A DNA stretch of 64,000 nucleotides from Archangium primigenium (GCF_016904885.1 NZ_JADWYI010000001.1:496001-560000); one strand, 5' to 3'; shown: positions 17,243 through 27,325, numbered from the stretch's first letter. A program made the numbers and translations. The notes: generated by a model from the letters alone, not told the origin.

Positions 17243-18097
17243 TCAGGGCTCGGGCTGGACGGCCGCGGTGGAGGGGGCCGTCGCGGACGCCTCGGGCTCG
17301 GCGGGCGGCGGGTGCGCGTGGGCCCGGCGGTACTCCTCGTACCCCTTGGAGTAGGTGCCGCCGAAGAGCTTGTCCAGGTAGGCGAAGAAGCCCGCGTAGT
17401 TGCCGAAGAAGCGCCGGTGGTGGAAGTCGTGGTAGGCGGGCCCCTTGTAGAAGGGCACCAGCAGGCCCGGGTTCCACGGCACGTCGTAGCCCGAGTGACC
17501 GTCGGCCGCCTCGAACTGCCGGAAGACGATCCACAGCCACAGCGTCACCACGTGCGCGCCCACCAGCGACGGGCCGATGAGCACGAGCGTGGAGGTCAAC
17601 ACGAACTCCACCGAGTGCATGTAGTTGCCCGTGAGCGCGAAGGGCGTGGTGATGCGGTGGTGCACCGCGTGCACGTGCTTGTAGAGCCAGCGCGTGTGCA
17701 GGGTCCGGTGCATCCAGTAGTAGAGGAAATCGTCCAGGACGATGAAGAAGGCGATCTGCGCCACCATCACGTACCAGGGCGGCAGCACGCCCGCGTGGAT
17801 GCCCGGCAGGTCGCGGATGAGGGGCCAGACGAGCACGAGCGACAGGAACGACAGGGTGCCGTTGACGAGGAAGCGCCCGAGCGAGGGCCAGAACCAGCGC
17901 TGGATGGGGAAGTCACGGCCCTGCACCCGGTACTTCTTGAGCGACTCGGGATTCTTGTAGGCCACCCACGTCCAGGGCAGGGCGAACACGAGGAACGACG
18001 TCATGCTCAGCAGCGTCGAGGCGGCGCCGACGAGCAGGAATCGCTCCTCCCGGTAGATCTCCAAGCTGCTCACGAGTGCGTCGATGGCGCCTTGCAT
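17243..18097 (-). CDS. Sterol desaturase / C-4 methylsterol oxidase-like protein
   Basis: 284 residues from the ATG at 18097, which has GGGAGG seven bases upstream. It has at least four membrane helices and the three histidine clusters of di-iron membrane hydroxylases: HRTLH (about residue 150), HAVHH (about 162) and HDFHH near the C-terminus. Flanking blocks (TPFALTGNYMHSVE and DGHSGYDVPWNP) resemble the ERG25 methylsterol monooxygenase type more than carotenoid hydroxylases. Some myxobacteria make sterols, so C-4 demethylation is plausible, but no other sterol gene is in view. The Pro/Ala-rich C-terminal tail is probably disordered. Confidence 0.75.
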   Translation of the reverse strand: MQGAIDALVSSLEIYREERFLLVGAASTLLSMTSFLVFALPWTWVAYKNPESLKKYRVQGRDFPIQRWFWPSLGRFLVNGTLSFLSLVLVWPLIRDLPGIHAGVLPPWYVMVAQIAFFIVLDDFLYYWMHRTLHTRWLYKHVHAVHHRITTPFALTGNYMHSVEFVLTSTLVLIGPSLVGAHVVTLWLWIVFRQFEAADGHSGYDVPWNPGLLVPFYKGPAYHDFHHRRFFGNYAGFFAYLDKLFGGTYSKGYEEYRRAHAHPPPAEPEASATAPSTAAVQPEP

Positions 18098-18154
18098 TAC
18101 CGCCCTCCCGCGGAGCAGCGAATGCCAGGACCACCCCACCCCGCCATCGCGCTA

Positions 18155-18180
18155 TCCGGTTGGGCGACAGCTTAACCGGA
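18155..18180. promoter_or_regulatory. Inverted repeat upstream of the sterol-oxidase-like gene
   Basis: TCCGGTT at 18155-18161 and AACCGGA at 18174-18180 are perfect 7-base arms with a 12-base spacer, 58-83 bases upstream of the minus-strand start codon. The position suits a dimeric repressor or activator site, but no regulator is known. Confidence 0.35.
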
Positions 18181-18280
18181 CAAGCGGTCCGCCGCGAGCC
18201 ATCCACCAACTCTCCCGTGACGCGACTCGGCGAGCCGGCGTCCGCCGCACCGCTCCCCGAGCGACCAGGAGTTCACGGGA

Positions 18281-19534
18281 TTAGAGGTAGCTGCCAAAGA
18301 GCATCGTCACGCGCTCGCTCAGGCGCTTGATGAGCCCGCGGCGGCGCCACGAGTCCCAGCGCACCTCGGTGGAGTGCGCCAGGTCTTCCTCGAAGGCGTG
18401 CGCGAGCTGCGCGGCCATGTCGGGGTCGTCCACCACGAGCGAGCCCTCGTCGGCGCCGATGGCGAGCGCGTCCAGGTTCGTCGAGCCCACCATGGACAGG
18501 CGGTCATCCACGAGCATCGTCTTGGAGTGCATCATGGACACCTGGTACTCCCAGATGCGCACGCCGTTCTCCAGCAGCCGGTCGTAGGTGGCGCGCTGCC
18601 CGGTGTGCACCGGGGGGATGTCGTGGTGGCGCCCCGGCGTGAGCACGCGCACGTCCACGCCCGCCTTCGCCTTGGCGACGAGCATGTCCTGGATGGCGCG
18701 CGTGGGGATGAAGTACGAGTTGGCGATCCACAGCCGCTTCTTGGCCGAGGCGATGGCCAAGAGCGACATGCGCTCGGCGTTGGTGAGCACGGGCGCGCCC
18801 GTGTGGGTGACGAAGCCCGCGCGCGCCTCGCCCGGCGCGTCGATGACGTCCGGGAAGGCCTCGGGCGGCAGCATCTCGCCCCCCGCCTCCTGCCAGTTCT
18901 GCGCGAAGGCCAGTTGCATGCCGCGCACCGCGGGCCCGCGCACGTAGATGTTGGCGTCGCGCCACTCCTCGGGCTTGCGCCCGCCGCCCACCCAGCTCTT
19001 CCAGATGCCCCAGCCGCCCGTCATGCCGCGCACCCCGTCGAACACGGCGAGCTTGCGGTGCAGCCGCGCCTGGAAGCGCTCCAGGTTGAGCTGGGACATG
19101 GTGCCCTCCAGGGGCCGGAAGATGCGCACCTCGCACCCGGCCGCCACCAGGTGCGGCCCCACGTTGTCCGCGAAGCGCAGGCTGCCGAGCGGATCCACCA
19201 GCACGCGGCAGGTGACGCCCGGGGCGCGCTCGCGCAAGGCCTGGATGAGCCGGTCCGAGGGGTCTCCCGGGCGCCAGATATAGACGACGATGTGGATGCT
19301 GGAGCGCGCGGCGCGGATCTGCTCCTCCAGCTTGTCGAAGACATGGCCGTTGTGCACGAGCTCCACCGCGTTGCCCGGCTCGAGCGGCACGCCCACCGTC
19401 TGGTACCAGGCGAGCGACATGCCCTCGCGCGTCTCGGGGATGTCGTCGCGGATGCGCAGCGCGAGCCGATGGTTCGGCAGGGGGCACCCCGTGAGCAGCA
19501 GGGTGAGCAAGGGAAGGAGCCAGCGCGTCGTCAC
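18281..19534 (-). CDS. Phospholipase D / cardiolipin-synthase-like lipoprotein
   Basis: 417 residues. The N-terminus is a lipoprotein signal (LLLTLLLTGCP, Cys17). Two PLD-type HKD motifs are present: HRKLAVFDGVRGMTGG near the middle and HSKTMLVDDRLSMVGSTNLD in the C-terminal half, giving the usual bilobed active site for phosphatidyl transfer or hydrolysis. The size is close to the cardiolipin synthase/YwiE range, but those enzymes have transmembrane anchors rather than a lipobox, so a periplasmic or surface role is likely. In the first motif the conserved Asp sits six residues after the Lys as expected. Confidence 0.8.
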   Translation of the reverse strand: MTTRWLLPLLTLLLTGCPLPNHRLALRIRDDIPETREGMSLAWYQTVGVPLEPGNAVELVHNGHVFDKLEEQIRAARSSIHIVVYIWRPGDPSDRLIQALRERAPGVTCRVLVDPLGSLRFADNVGPHLVAAGCEVRIFRPLEGTMSQLNLERFQARLHRKLAVFDGVRGMTGGWGIWKSWVGGGRKPEEWRDANIYVRGPAVRGMQLAFAQNWQEAGGEMLPPEAFPDVIDAPGEARAGFVTHTGAPVLTNAERMSLLAIASAKKRLWIANSYFIPTRAIQDMLVAKAKAGVDVRVLTPGRHHDIPPVHTGQRATYDRLLENGVRIWEYQVSMMHSKTMLVDDRLSMVGSTNLDALAIGADEGSLVVDDPDMAAQLAHAFEEDLAHSTEVRWDSWRRRGLIKRLSERVTMLFGSYL

Positions 19535-19745
19535 CGGGGGAAGCTAGTCATGGCCAACCGGACTGGACCCCGAGCCGGAGGCGCACGTCGGCCAGGCGAC
19601 ACCCGTGCTGTCCCCGAGGACCCTCACTGTCCGTTGCTGGCCGCCGCCGCCGCCGGGGGACGCCCGATGGGTGGACGCGGGCCCCCCGCCTCCCCATCCC
19701 TGGGTCAGCATGTTCCGCGCCCCGCCACCGTCCGCCGCTCCCTCG

Positions 19746-20480
19746 ATGATCCGCATCACCCTCGCGGCGGCCCTCGTGGGCCTGCTCGCGCCCGCCGGGG
19801 CACGCGCCGAGACCGACGCGCCCACGCGCGAGCCCTCCCAGGTGGACCTGGGCCTGGGGGGAGGGGGCGCCGCCACCCAGCGGGTGGAGCCGGAGCGCAC
19901 CGCGCAGCGGCCCCGCGGTTGGCGGCCCCTCAACGAGTCGCCACCGACGCCTCAGAACGCGCCCGTGCCGCCGGGGGCATGGGCCGCCTATGGCGCGTTC
20001 ACCGCCCTGCCCCTGGGCGGCGTCTACGGCGCGAGCCGGCTGGGGGGCGAGCGGCTGTGGGTGACGACGGCCGAGACCGTCGCGGGGGGGGTGGTGGGCT
20101 CCCTGCCTGGCGCGCTGCTCTTCATACAACCGGCGGCGGCGGGGGGCCGGTGGACGGAGCCGGACGTGGCGGCGTTCGGGGCGGGCCTGGTGCTCACGCC
20201 CCCCGCGGCGGCCCTGGGCACCTGGGGGCTCGGGGAGCTGGCCTTCGGGGGCAGCGAGCACCGGGGGCGCGCCTTCCTCGGCGCCCTGGGCGGCGCGGCC
20301 GTGGGCACGCTGCTGGGCGTGGCCCTGCACGGGGTGATGGAGGAGGTCGTGGGCAACCGCGAGGCCCTGCAGGGGTTTCGCAAGTACGTGGCGCTGGGCG
20401 TCATCGGCTCGGGGGCCACCCTGGGGTATCAATGGGCGGGGGGAGGCCGCGCCGCTCCCCCCCTGCGTCCCCTGCCCTGA
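19746..20480 (+). CDS. Exported glycine/alanine-rich protein of unknown function
   Basis: 244 residues from the ATG at 19746 (a further in-frame ATG lies at 19710). The signal peptide MIRITLAAALVGLLAPAGARA is followed by a Gly-rich stretch and a Pro-rich linker. The rest has four or five weakly hydrophobic Gly/Ala segments (YGAFTALPLGGVYGASRLGG, FGAGLVLTPPAAALG, LGALGGAAVGTLLGVALHG) of the kind found in envelope proteins with small-residue packed helices or strands. It ends 12 bases before the FKBP lipoprotein gene, so the two probably form an operon. No family recognised. Confidence 0.55.
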   Translation: MIRITLAAALVGLLAPAGARAETDAPTREPSQVDLGLGGGGAATQRVEPERTAQRPRGWRPLNESPPTPQNAPVPPGAWAAYGAFTALPLGGVYGASRLGGERLWVTTAETVAGGVVGSLPGALLFIQPAAAGGRWTEPDVAAFGAGLVLTPPAAALGTWGLGELAFGGSEHRGRAFLGALGGAAVGTLLGVALHGVMEEVVGNREALQGFRKYVALGVIGSGATLGYQWAGGGRAAPPLRPLP

Positions 20481-20492
20481 GGAGTCCCGTCC

Positions 20493-20957
20493 ATGAGCCG
20501 TTTCGCGCCGCTGTCCTCCCTGTGTCTGCTGCTCGCCCTGGTGTCCGCCTGTGGCGGGGCGGACTCGGGAGACCCCACGAAGGTCACCTACGCCGACGCC
20601 CTGGGGGTGGACCTGGACGCCATGCGCCGCAGCGACTCGGGGCTCTACACGCTGGACCAGACGGTGGGCACCGGCGTCGAGGCCGTCGACGGCCGCTCCC
20701 TCGAGGTCCACTACTCGGGCTGGCTGCCCGACGGCACCCTCTTCGACAGCAGCCGCTCCCGGGGCCGCACCTACACCTTCATCCTGGGCCGCGGCAGCGT
20801 CATCAAGGGGTGGGACGAGGGCCTCGTGGGCATGCGCGTGGGCGGCAAGCGCCGGCTCATCCTCCCCTCGGACCTGGGCTACGGCTCCTCCGGCCAGGGC
20901 TCCATCCCCCCGGACGCCGTCCTCGTCTTCGACGTGGAACTCGTCTCCGCGCGATAG
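20493..20957 (+). CDS. FKBP-type peptidyl-prolyl isomerase lipoprotein
   Basis: 154 residues. A lipoprotein signal (LALVSACGG, Cys20) is followed by a linker and one complete FKBP domain (about 60-154): VHYSGWLPDGTLFDSS, FILGRGSVIKGWDEGL, GKRRLILPSDLGYG and IPPDAVLVFDVELV. The core aromatic and hydrophobic pocket residues are present, so it should be an active proline isomerase folding exported proteins on the periplasmic or outer face. It is preceded by the exported Gly-rich protein gene. Confidence 0.9.
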   Translation: MSRFAPLSSLCLLLALVSACGGADSGDPTKVTYADALGVDLDAMRRSDSGLYTLDQTVGTGVEAVDGRSLEVHYSGWLPDGTLFDSSRSRGRTYTFILGRGSVIKGWDEGLVGMRVGGKRRLILPSDLGYGSSGQGSIPPDAVLVFDVELVSAR

Positions 20958-20978
20958 AAGTTAGAACTCAAACTTCTA
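20955..20978. terminator. Hairpin overlapping the FKBP stop codon
   Basis: TAGAAGTT (20955-20962) and AACTTCTA (20971-20978) are perfect 8-base arms with an 8-base loop; the left arm begins with the TAG stop itself. It lacks a U tract, so it may be a Rho-assisted terminator, an mRNA 3' stabiliser or a regulator site for the protease gene downstream. Confidence 0.4.
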
Positions 20979-21118
20979 CCGCTCTCGCGGAGAACTTCGC
21001 GATTACCCAAATACTTTGTTTTCCAACTTGTAAGAACCTTCCAGGGCAAGGTATGTGTTCAAACGTTCGCGTCCCCGTGAACGTCGACACCCTGCGTCAT
21101 CACCTGGAAGGAAGCCCC

Positions 21119-22291
21119 ATGCGCGCTGTGCGGAATGCGTTGTTCCTCGGTTCGGTGCTGTCCCTGGCTGCTTGCGGTGGAAACGAGCTGGACTCGCGGG
21201 CGCAGGACGAGCTGGGCCAGAACCTGGCGCCGCTGCACCAGGCCGCGCCCGGCATGGGCATCCAGGGCGACTACATCGTCAAGGTGAAGGAGGGCGCCAC
21301 GGCCCAGGACGTGCTGGCCCGCGTCGGCGTGTCCCCCGGGCACATGTACGACCCGTCGGTGCTCAACGGCTTCTCGGTGACGCTCAACGAGGCCCAGCTG
21401 CTCCAGCTGCGCCAGACCCCGGGCGTGGAGTTCGTGGAGGAGGACCAGTTCGCCCTCCAGTCGGCCACCCAGTCCAACGCGACGTGGGGCCTGGACCGCA
21501 TCGACCAGACCTCCAACACCCTCAACAAGACCTACACGTACAACACCACGGCGGCCAACGTGCACGCCTACATCATCGACACGGGCATCCAGAGCAACCA
21601 CCCGGACTTCGGGGGGCGCGCCTCCATCGGCTATGACGCGACGGGCGGCAACGGCCAGGACTGCAACGGCCACGGCACGCACGTGGCGGGCACGGTGGGC
21701 GGCACCACCTACGGCGTGGCCAAGGCGGTGCGCCTGTACGGCGTGCGCGTGCTGGGCTGCGACGGCTCGGGCAGCAACTCGGGCGTCATCGCCGGCATCA
21801 ACTGGGTGCGCACCAACCACAAGAAGCCGGCCGTGGCCAACATGAGCCTCGGAGGCGGCTACTCCTCGACCATCAACACCGCGGTGACCAGCCTGGCCAA
21901 CGCCGGCGTGTTCGTCGCCGTGGCCGCGGGCAACGACAACGGCAACGCCTGCAACTACTCGCCCGCCAGCGCCCCCATCGTCACCACGGTGGGCGCCACC
22001 ACCAGCACCACCGCCCGCGCCAGCTACTCCAACTACGGCAGCTGCGTGGACATCTACGCCCCGGGCAGCAGCATCACCTCCGCCTGGATCGGCAGCCGCA
22101 CCAGCAGCATCAGCGGCACGTCCATGGCGTCCCCGCACGTGGCCGGCGTGGCCGCCCTCTACAAGGCGACCTACGGCGATGCGTCCCAGGCCACCATCGA
22201 CACGTGGCTCAAGAACAACGCCACCAACAACGTCGTGACGGGCAACCCCTCGGGCACCGTCAACAAGCTGCTCAACAAGAAGACCCTGTAG
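21119..22291 (+). CDS. S8 (subtilisin/proteinase K-like) protease lipoprotein, copy 1
   Basis: 390 residues. A signal with lipobox ([10 protein letters not shown], Cys19) is followed by an I9-type inhibitory propeptide (about 45-112; [10 protein letters not shown] to [11 protein letters not shown]) and the peptidase domain. The catalytic triad is D154 (YIIDTG), H185 ([10 protein letters not shown]) and S335 ([12 protein letters not shown]), with oxyanion N272 (AAGNDNG). Cysteines at 182, 214, 278 and 309 fit the disulfides of aqualysin/proteinase K-type enzymes. It probably degrades external protein during predation, tethered by lipid at least before maturation. It is in tandem with a close paralogue. 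Confidence 0.9.
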   Translation: MRAVRNALFLGSVLSLAACGGNELDSRAQDELGQNLAPLHQAAPGMGIQGDYIVKVKEGATAQDVLARVGVSPGHMYDPSVLNGFSVTLNEAQLLQLRQTPGVEFVEEDQFALQSATQSNATWGLDRIDQTSNTLNKTYTYNTTAANVHAYIIDTGIQSNHPDFGGRASIGYDATGGNGQDCNGHGTHVAGTVGGTTYGVAKAVRLYGVRVLGCDGSGSNSGVIAGINWVRTNHKKPAVANMSLGGGYSSTINTAVTSLANAGVFVAVAAGNDNGNACNYSPASAPIVTTVGATTSTTARASYSNYGSCVDIYAPGSSITSAWIGSRTSSISGTSMASPHVAGVAALYKATYGDASQATIDTWLKNNATNNVVTGNPSGTVNKLLNKKTL

Positions 22292-22302
22292 GCCGCCGCC
22301 CC

Positions 22303-22331
22303 GGCTCCCGGCGCCCCACCGGCCGGGAGCC
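22303..22331 (+). terminator. Hairpin after protease copy 1
   Basis: GGCTCCCGGC (22303-22312) pairs perfectly with GCCGGGAGCC (22322-22331) across a 9-base loop, followed by a C-rich then T-containing tract. It starts 12 bases after the stop codon, as expected for a terminator. Confidence 0.6.
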
Positions 22332-22351
22332 GCCCCCTCTATCCAGCCTAT

Positions 22352-22493
22352 CCGGGATTTTACAGACCAGCTCTAAATTCTTAGGAATCTATAAAAGCCC
22401 ATTGATTCTTCTTTCCGGGTTTTGCTATGTCAGGCGCCGTTCACTTCGGTGAGCGCTGTCTCCCTGCGTACTCTCCCCTGGAAGGAAGCCCCC
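22352..22493 (+). promoter_or_regulatory. AT-rich promoter region of protease copy 2
   Basis: About 80 bases of unusually low GC, holding a TATAAA at 22390-22395 as a candidate -10 but no clear -35 at the right distance. The leader just before the ATG (CTGGAAGGAAGCCCC) is repeated from the copy 1 leader, showing that the duplication includes the 5' untranslated region. Confidence 0.4.
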
Positions 22494-23660
<1,167 letters not shown>

Positions 23661-23671
23661 TCCCGCCCGCG

Positions 23672-23692
23672 CGCCCCCTTCTCGAGGGGGCG
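23672..23692 (+). repeat. GC-rich palindrome after protease copy 2
   Basis: CGCCCCCT and AGGGGGCG form 8-base arms around TTCTCG-like loop bases, 12 bases after the stop. It lies just before a stronger terminator and may be part of a double hairpin. Confidence 0.4.
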
Positions 23693-23701
23693 TGACGGAC
23701 A

Positions 23702-23757
23702 CCCCGGGCATCCTGGCCACCCGCGTGGCGCCAGGGCGCCCGGGGTTTCTTCGTTTG
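23702..23757 (+). terminator. Intrinsic terminator after protease copy 2
   Basis: CCCCGGGC at 23702 pairs with GCCCGGGG ending at 23745; inner bases (CCTGG/CCAGG and CAC/GTG) extend the stem. It is followed by TTTCTTCGTTT, giving a classical hairpin plus T-rich tail. It ends 22 bases before the next gene. Confidence 0.7.
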
Positions 23758-23779
23758 GGGGTACACTCCCCGCCCAGCC

Positions 23780-24487
23780 ATGACCGATTTCATCGACGTG
23801 CACGACGGCGCGCTGCCGCCCGCGCTGTGCCAGGAAGTGCTCCAGGTCTTCGCCAAGAGCCCCCACGTCACCCGGGGCCAGACCGGGGGCGGCGTGGACG
23901 TGAGCAAGAAGGACAGCCACGACCTGCTGCTCAACCCGCATGCCGAGTACCAGGACCTGGTGCGCCGGCTGCTCGACCATGCCTTCCCGCCGCTCAAGGC
24001 CTACCTGCGCCGCTACCTCTACCTCTTGGTGGGCGCGGTCTCCCTGTCGGTGAAGCACCCCAAGACGGGGCAGCTCGTGACGCTCACGCGGGAGAACTTC
24101 GATGAGCTGGGCGAGCCGAACTTCAACCAGCTCGTGGGCTTTCTCTACCGCTACGGCAACCTGCAGGTGCAGCGCTACGTGAAGGGCTCGGGGGGCTACC
24201 CGCACTGGCACTCGGAGGTGTTCCCCAAGGACGCGAGCTGCGAGCCCCTGCACCGCGTGCTCGCCTTCCAGTTCTACCTCAACGACGTGGCCGAGGGCGG
24301 CGAGACGGAGTTCTTCTACCAGGAGAAGAAGGTCGCCTCGAAGGCGGGCCGCATGGTCATCTTCCCCTCGGGCTTCACCCACACCCACCGGGGCAACGTG
24401 CCGCGCTCGGGGGACAAGTACATCATCACCTCCTGGGTGCTCTTCCAGCGCGCGGAGACGCTCTACGGCGGCCGGCCGCCCCCCTGA
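23780..24487 (+). CDS. 2-oxoglutarate/Fe(II) oxygenase, prolyl-4-hydroxylase type
   Basis: 235 residues, cytoplasmic. The double-stranded beta-helix core runs from about 125 to 225: a YPHWHSE segment holds the first iron ligands (H144 with E146, where most relatives have HxD), GGETEFFY follows, and the distal histidine lies in FPSGFTHTHRG (H203) with a basic residue in GDKYIITSWV to bind 2-oxoglutarate. The Asp-to-Glu change in the facial triad is tolerated in some members but may alter activity. The substrate is unknown. It stands alone after a terminator. Confidence 0.75.
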   Translation: MTDFIDVHDGALPPALCQEVLQVFAKSPHVTRGQTGGGVDVSKKDSHDLLLNPHAEYQDLVRRLLDHAFPPLKAYLRRYLYLLVGAVSLSVKHPKTGQLVTLTRENFDELGEPNFNQLVGFLYRYGNLQVQRYVKGSGGYPHWHSEVFPKDASCEPLHRVLAFQFYLNDVAEGGETEFFYQEKKVASKAGRMVIFPSGFTHTHRGNVPRSGDKYIITSWVLFQRAETLYGGRPPP

Positions 24488-24523
24488 GCGGGCGTGAAGG
24501 CCCGGGCGTGAGGCGCGGGCCGC

Positions 24524-25087
24524 TCAGGCCTTGGGGGACGAGGCCCAGGAGGCGCGGTAGGTGACGCCCCGCGCGTCCGTGCGCAGCACGTCCACGTGGG
24601 GCGCCTCGGCGCCGCCCACGCGCATGCCCGCGAGCACGATGCCGGCCACGAAGTGGCGCAACACCTCGTGCGTCTCGTTGAACCACAGGTCCATCTCCGT
24701 GGGCGACACGTCCGAGAGCACCACGTCCGTGTAGTTGTTGCCCGAGCGGAAGTTCTTCCGGCTGCGCTGGAGCATGCGTCGGGGCCCGAGCAGCTTGAGC
24801 GTGGCGAACATGGCGCGGCCGATCATCGTCTCCTGGTAGCCGTCGATCATCCGCTCGCCCAACCGGCGCCACGCCTCCTGGGGCATGTCGTCCGGGAAGG
24901 CGAAGGGCGCGCTCAGCTCGATGCACCGGCTCCACGTCTCCATCGGGTAGGCGGGCAGCAGGGGCTTGTCCAGGTCCACGCCCGCGGTGCGCAGCTGCGC
25001 CTTGAGCCCGGGGGGCACCCCGCCCGGAAAGGCGCGCGAGAAGAAGCCCTGGATGGTGTGGTGGAAGATGAGCGGCGTGTCCGACAT
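24524..25087 (-). CDS. DUF2378 family protein (copy 2)
   Basis: 187 residues. Same family as the protein at 16536: F.HTIQGFF opening, PLLPAYPMETWSRCIEL block, EAWRRLGERMIDG, then a C-terminal half with NETHEVLRHFVAGIVL and a final strand (GVTYRASW). Function unknown. Its ATG is 6 bases after the stop of the histidine kinase upstream, so the two are translated from one message. Confidence 0.8.
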   Translation of the reverse strand: MSDTPLIFHHTIQGFFSRAFPGGVPPGLKAQLRTAGVDLDKPLLPAYPMETWSRCIELSAPFAFPDDMPQEAWRRLGERMIDGYQETMIGRAMFATLKLLGPRRMLQRSRKNFRSGNNYTDVVLSDVSPTEMDLWFNETHEVLRHFVAGIVLAGMRVGGAEAPHVDVLRTDARGVTYRASWASSPKA

Positions 25088-25093
25088 GGAACA

Positions 25094-27229
25094 TCACCCT
25101 AGCGCGGCGACCTCGCGGGTGGGAAGTCGGACCAAGAAGGTGGTGCCGACCTCGCCGGTGCGCACCTCCACGTGCCCGCCGTGCCCGTCCACCACCTGGC
25201 GCACGATGTACAGCCCCAGCCCCAGGCTGCCCGCCGGGCGGAAGGAGGACACGCCCCGGCGGAACGGCTCGAAGAGCACGGGCAGGAGCGACTCGGGAAT
25301 GGGCTCGCCCTCGTTGTGCACCTCGAGCAGGGCCTCGCTCCCGGCGTGGGAGACGCGCACCCGGACGGCGGTGTCCACGCGCGCGTGCCGCAGGGCGTTG
25401 CCCACCAGGTTGCAGAGCACCTGACGCAGCCGCGGCCCGTCCCAGTCCCCCAGGCACGCGCCCGGCCCCTCCAGCACGACGCGGCCCCCGGGGTGCGTGA
25501 GGGAGAACTCCTCGAGCACCTCGCGCCCCAGGAGCACCAGGTCCACCGACGCGCGCGCCAGGGGCAGGCCCCCGCCGAGTCGGCCCCGGGTGAAGTCCAG
25601 GAGGTCCGACACCATGTTGCCCATGAGGTCCGCGCTGTGGGCGATGCGGCTCGTCATGCGCAGGAGCGTCGCGGGCGGCGGGTTCTCCATGCGCTGGAGC
25701 GTGCGCGCGCCCAGGGAGATGGCCTGCAGGGGGTTGCGCAGGTCGTGGCTCACCATGCCGAGGAAGCGCTGCTCCAGGGACTCCTGGTGCCGGGCCTCCT
25801 CCTTGGCCAGCCGCTCGTCCTCGAAGAGCCGCGCGCGCCCGAGCGCCTGGGTGCACAACTGACAGAGCGACTCCACCTGCGCCAGTTCCGCCACCGAGAA
25901 GCGGCGCGGCGTGGCGAAGCTCAGCCACAACAGGCCGACCACCTCGAGGCCCTCGCGCAGGGGGACGCCCAGCCAGGCCCGGCCGCGCGCGTCGCGCACC
26001 TCCCGGGTGAACGCGGGCCAGTCCCGCTCGATCGCCGCGTCGTCCACGAGCTGCACCGGGCGGCCCGTGCGCACCACCCGGGAGAAGGGCAGCGTCTCGA
26101 ACAGCGGGCAGGTGGGCTGGATGACGCCCTCCTGGTAGCCGTTGTGCATGAGCGGGCGCAGCACGTCCCCATCCACCAGCGCCACGATGCCCGCGAAGGC
26201 CCCCATCGACTGCAGGCCGTGCGTGAGCAGCGCCCCGCACACCTCCTCCGGGGTGAGCGCGTGCGCGAAGGCGGCCGTGGTGGCCAGGAAGTCCGTGGCG
26301 CGCCGCTCGGCTTGCGCGCGCTCGGTGATGTCCTGGCAGATGCCCGCCACGTCCTCCACCCGCCCGTCGGGCGTGAAGCGCATCCGCCCCCGCACGGACA
26401 CCCACCGCACCCGCCCATCCCCCGCGTCCACCGTGCGGCCCTCCACCTGGAACATGCCCCCGGACTCGCCCGCGAGGCAGCGCCGCGCCGCTTCCATCAT
26501 CTCCGCGCGGTCCTCGGGGTGCAGCCGCTCGCCCACGCGCGCCAGATCCACGGGCGCGCCCTCGGCGAGGCCGAACACCTCCCGCGCCCGCGCATCGCAG
26601 TGGTACACGTGGCTGCCCAGGTCGTAGTTCCACGTGCCCAGCTCCGCCGCGTCGAGCGCGAGCCGCAGCCGCCCCTCGCTCGATTCCAGCTCGCGGTAGA
26701 GCCGCTGCCGCTCCTCCCCGGCCTCGTCCCGCTCCCGCTCGCGCTGCAGCTCACCGCGGCGCATGCGCACCAGCGCCCACGTCTGGGCCACCAGGTGCTT
26801 GGGCTCGATGGGCTGGGGCACGTAGCCATCCGCCCCGTCCTCGAACAGCCGCGACTCCAGCTCCGCGTCCTCCATGAGCGCGGACACGTAGAGCACCGGA
26901 ATGGCGGCGGTGGCCGGCTGCGTCTTGAGCAGGTGGCACACCTCGAAGCCGCTCATGTCCGGCAGGCGCACGTCCAGGAGCACCACGTCTGGCTGTCCCA
27001 CCGCGGCCGCGAGCGCCCCGCGTCCGGTCTCCGCCTCCACCACCTCCATGCCCGCCAGCCGCAGCGTCTGGGCGATGAGGTAGCGCTTGCTGTCCGTATC
27101 ATCCACCACCAGCACGCGGCCGTGGATCCGGGGGCCGTTGGAGGCACACCCCTCGGACGGCGCGGAGGCGGAGGAAACACGACGACTCGACAAGGCGGTG
27201 ACTCCCTCGGCCAGGGGGGGTTGGCGCAT
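25094..27229 (-). CDS. REC-PAS-GAF sensor histidine kinase
   Basis: 711 residues from the ATG at 27229; a TTG 75 bases upstream is the alternative. It has an N-terminal receiver (about 35-155) with D86 (LLDVRLPDMSG), a PAS/PAC domain (about 185-305), a GAF domain (about 315-470), then HisKA with H495 (GMVSHDLRNPLQ) and an ATPase domain with LVGNALRHA and GSLGLGLYIV. The receiver has glutamine (YVPQPIEP, residue 139) where phosphorylated receivers carry an invariant lysine, so its switching may be altered. There is no membrane segment. It is followed by a DUF2378 gene after 6 bases. Confidence 0.85.
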   Translation of the reverse strand: MRQPPLAEGVTALSSRRVSSASAPSEGCASNGPRIHGRVLVVDDTDSKRYLIAQTLRLAGMEVVEAETGRGALAAAVGQPDVVLLDVRLPDMSGFEVCHLLKTQPATAAIPVLYVSALMEDAELESRLFEDGADGYVPQPIEPKHLVAQTWALVRMRRGELQRERERDEAGEERQRLYRELESSEGRLRLALDAAELGTWNYDLGSHVYHCDARAREVFGLAEGAPVDLARVGERLHPEDRAEMMEAARRCLAGESGGMFQVEGRTVDAGDGRVRWVSVRGRMRFTPDGRVEDVAGICQDITERAQAERRATDFLATTAAFAHALTPEEVCGALLTHGLQSMGAFAGIVALVDGDVLRPLMHNGYQEGVIQPTCPLFETLPFSRVVRTGRPVQLVDDAAIERDWPAFTREVRDARGRAWLGVPLREGLEVVGLLWLSFATPRRFSVAELAQVESLCQLCTQALGRARLFEDERLAKEEARHQESLEQRFLGMVSHDLRNPLQAISLGARTLQRMENPPPATLLRMTSRIAHSADLMGNMVSDLLDFTRGRLGGGLPLARASVDLVLLGREVLEEFSLTHPGGRVVLEGPGACLGDWDGPRLRQVLCNLVGNALRHARVDTAVRVRVSHAGSEALLEVHNEGEPIPESLLPVLFEPFRRGVSSFRPAGSLGLGLYIVRQVVDGHGGHVEVRTGEVGTTFLVRLPTREVAALG

Positions 27230-27325
27230 CCGGTTGTGCCACGGTCCGGGCGGCGATCCTGTCCGCACACACAACACCTGTCGACCACCATCCGTGTCCA
27301 ACAAAGGAAGGAGGGTCGGTCGCTC

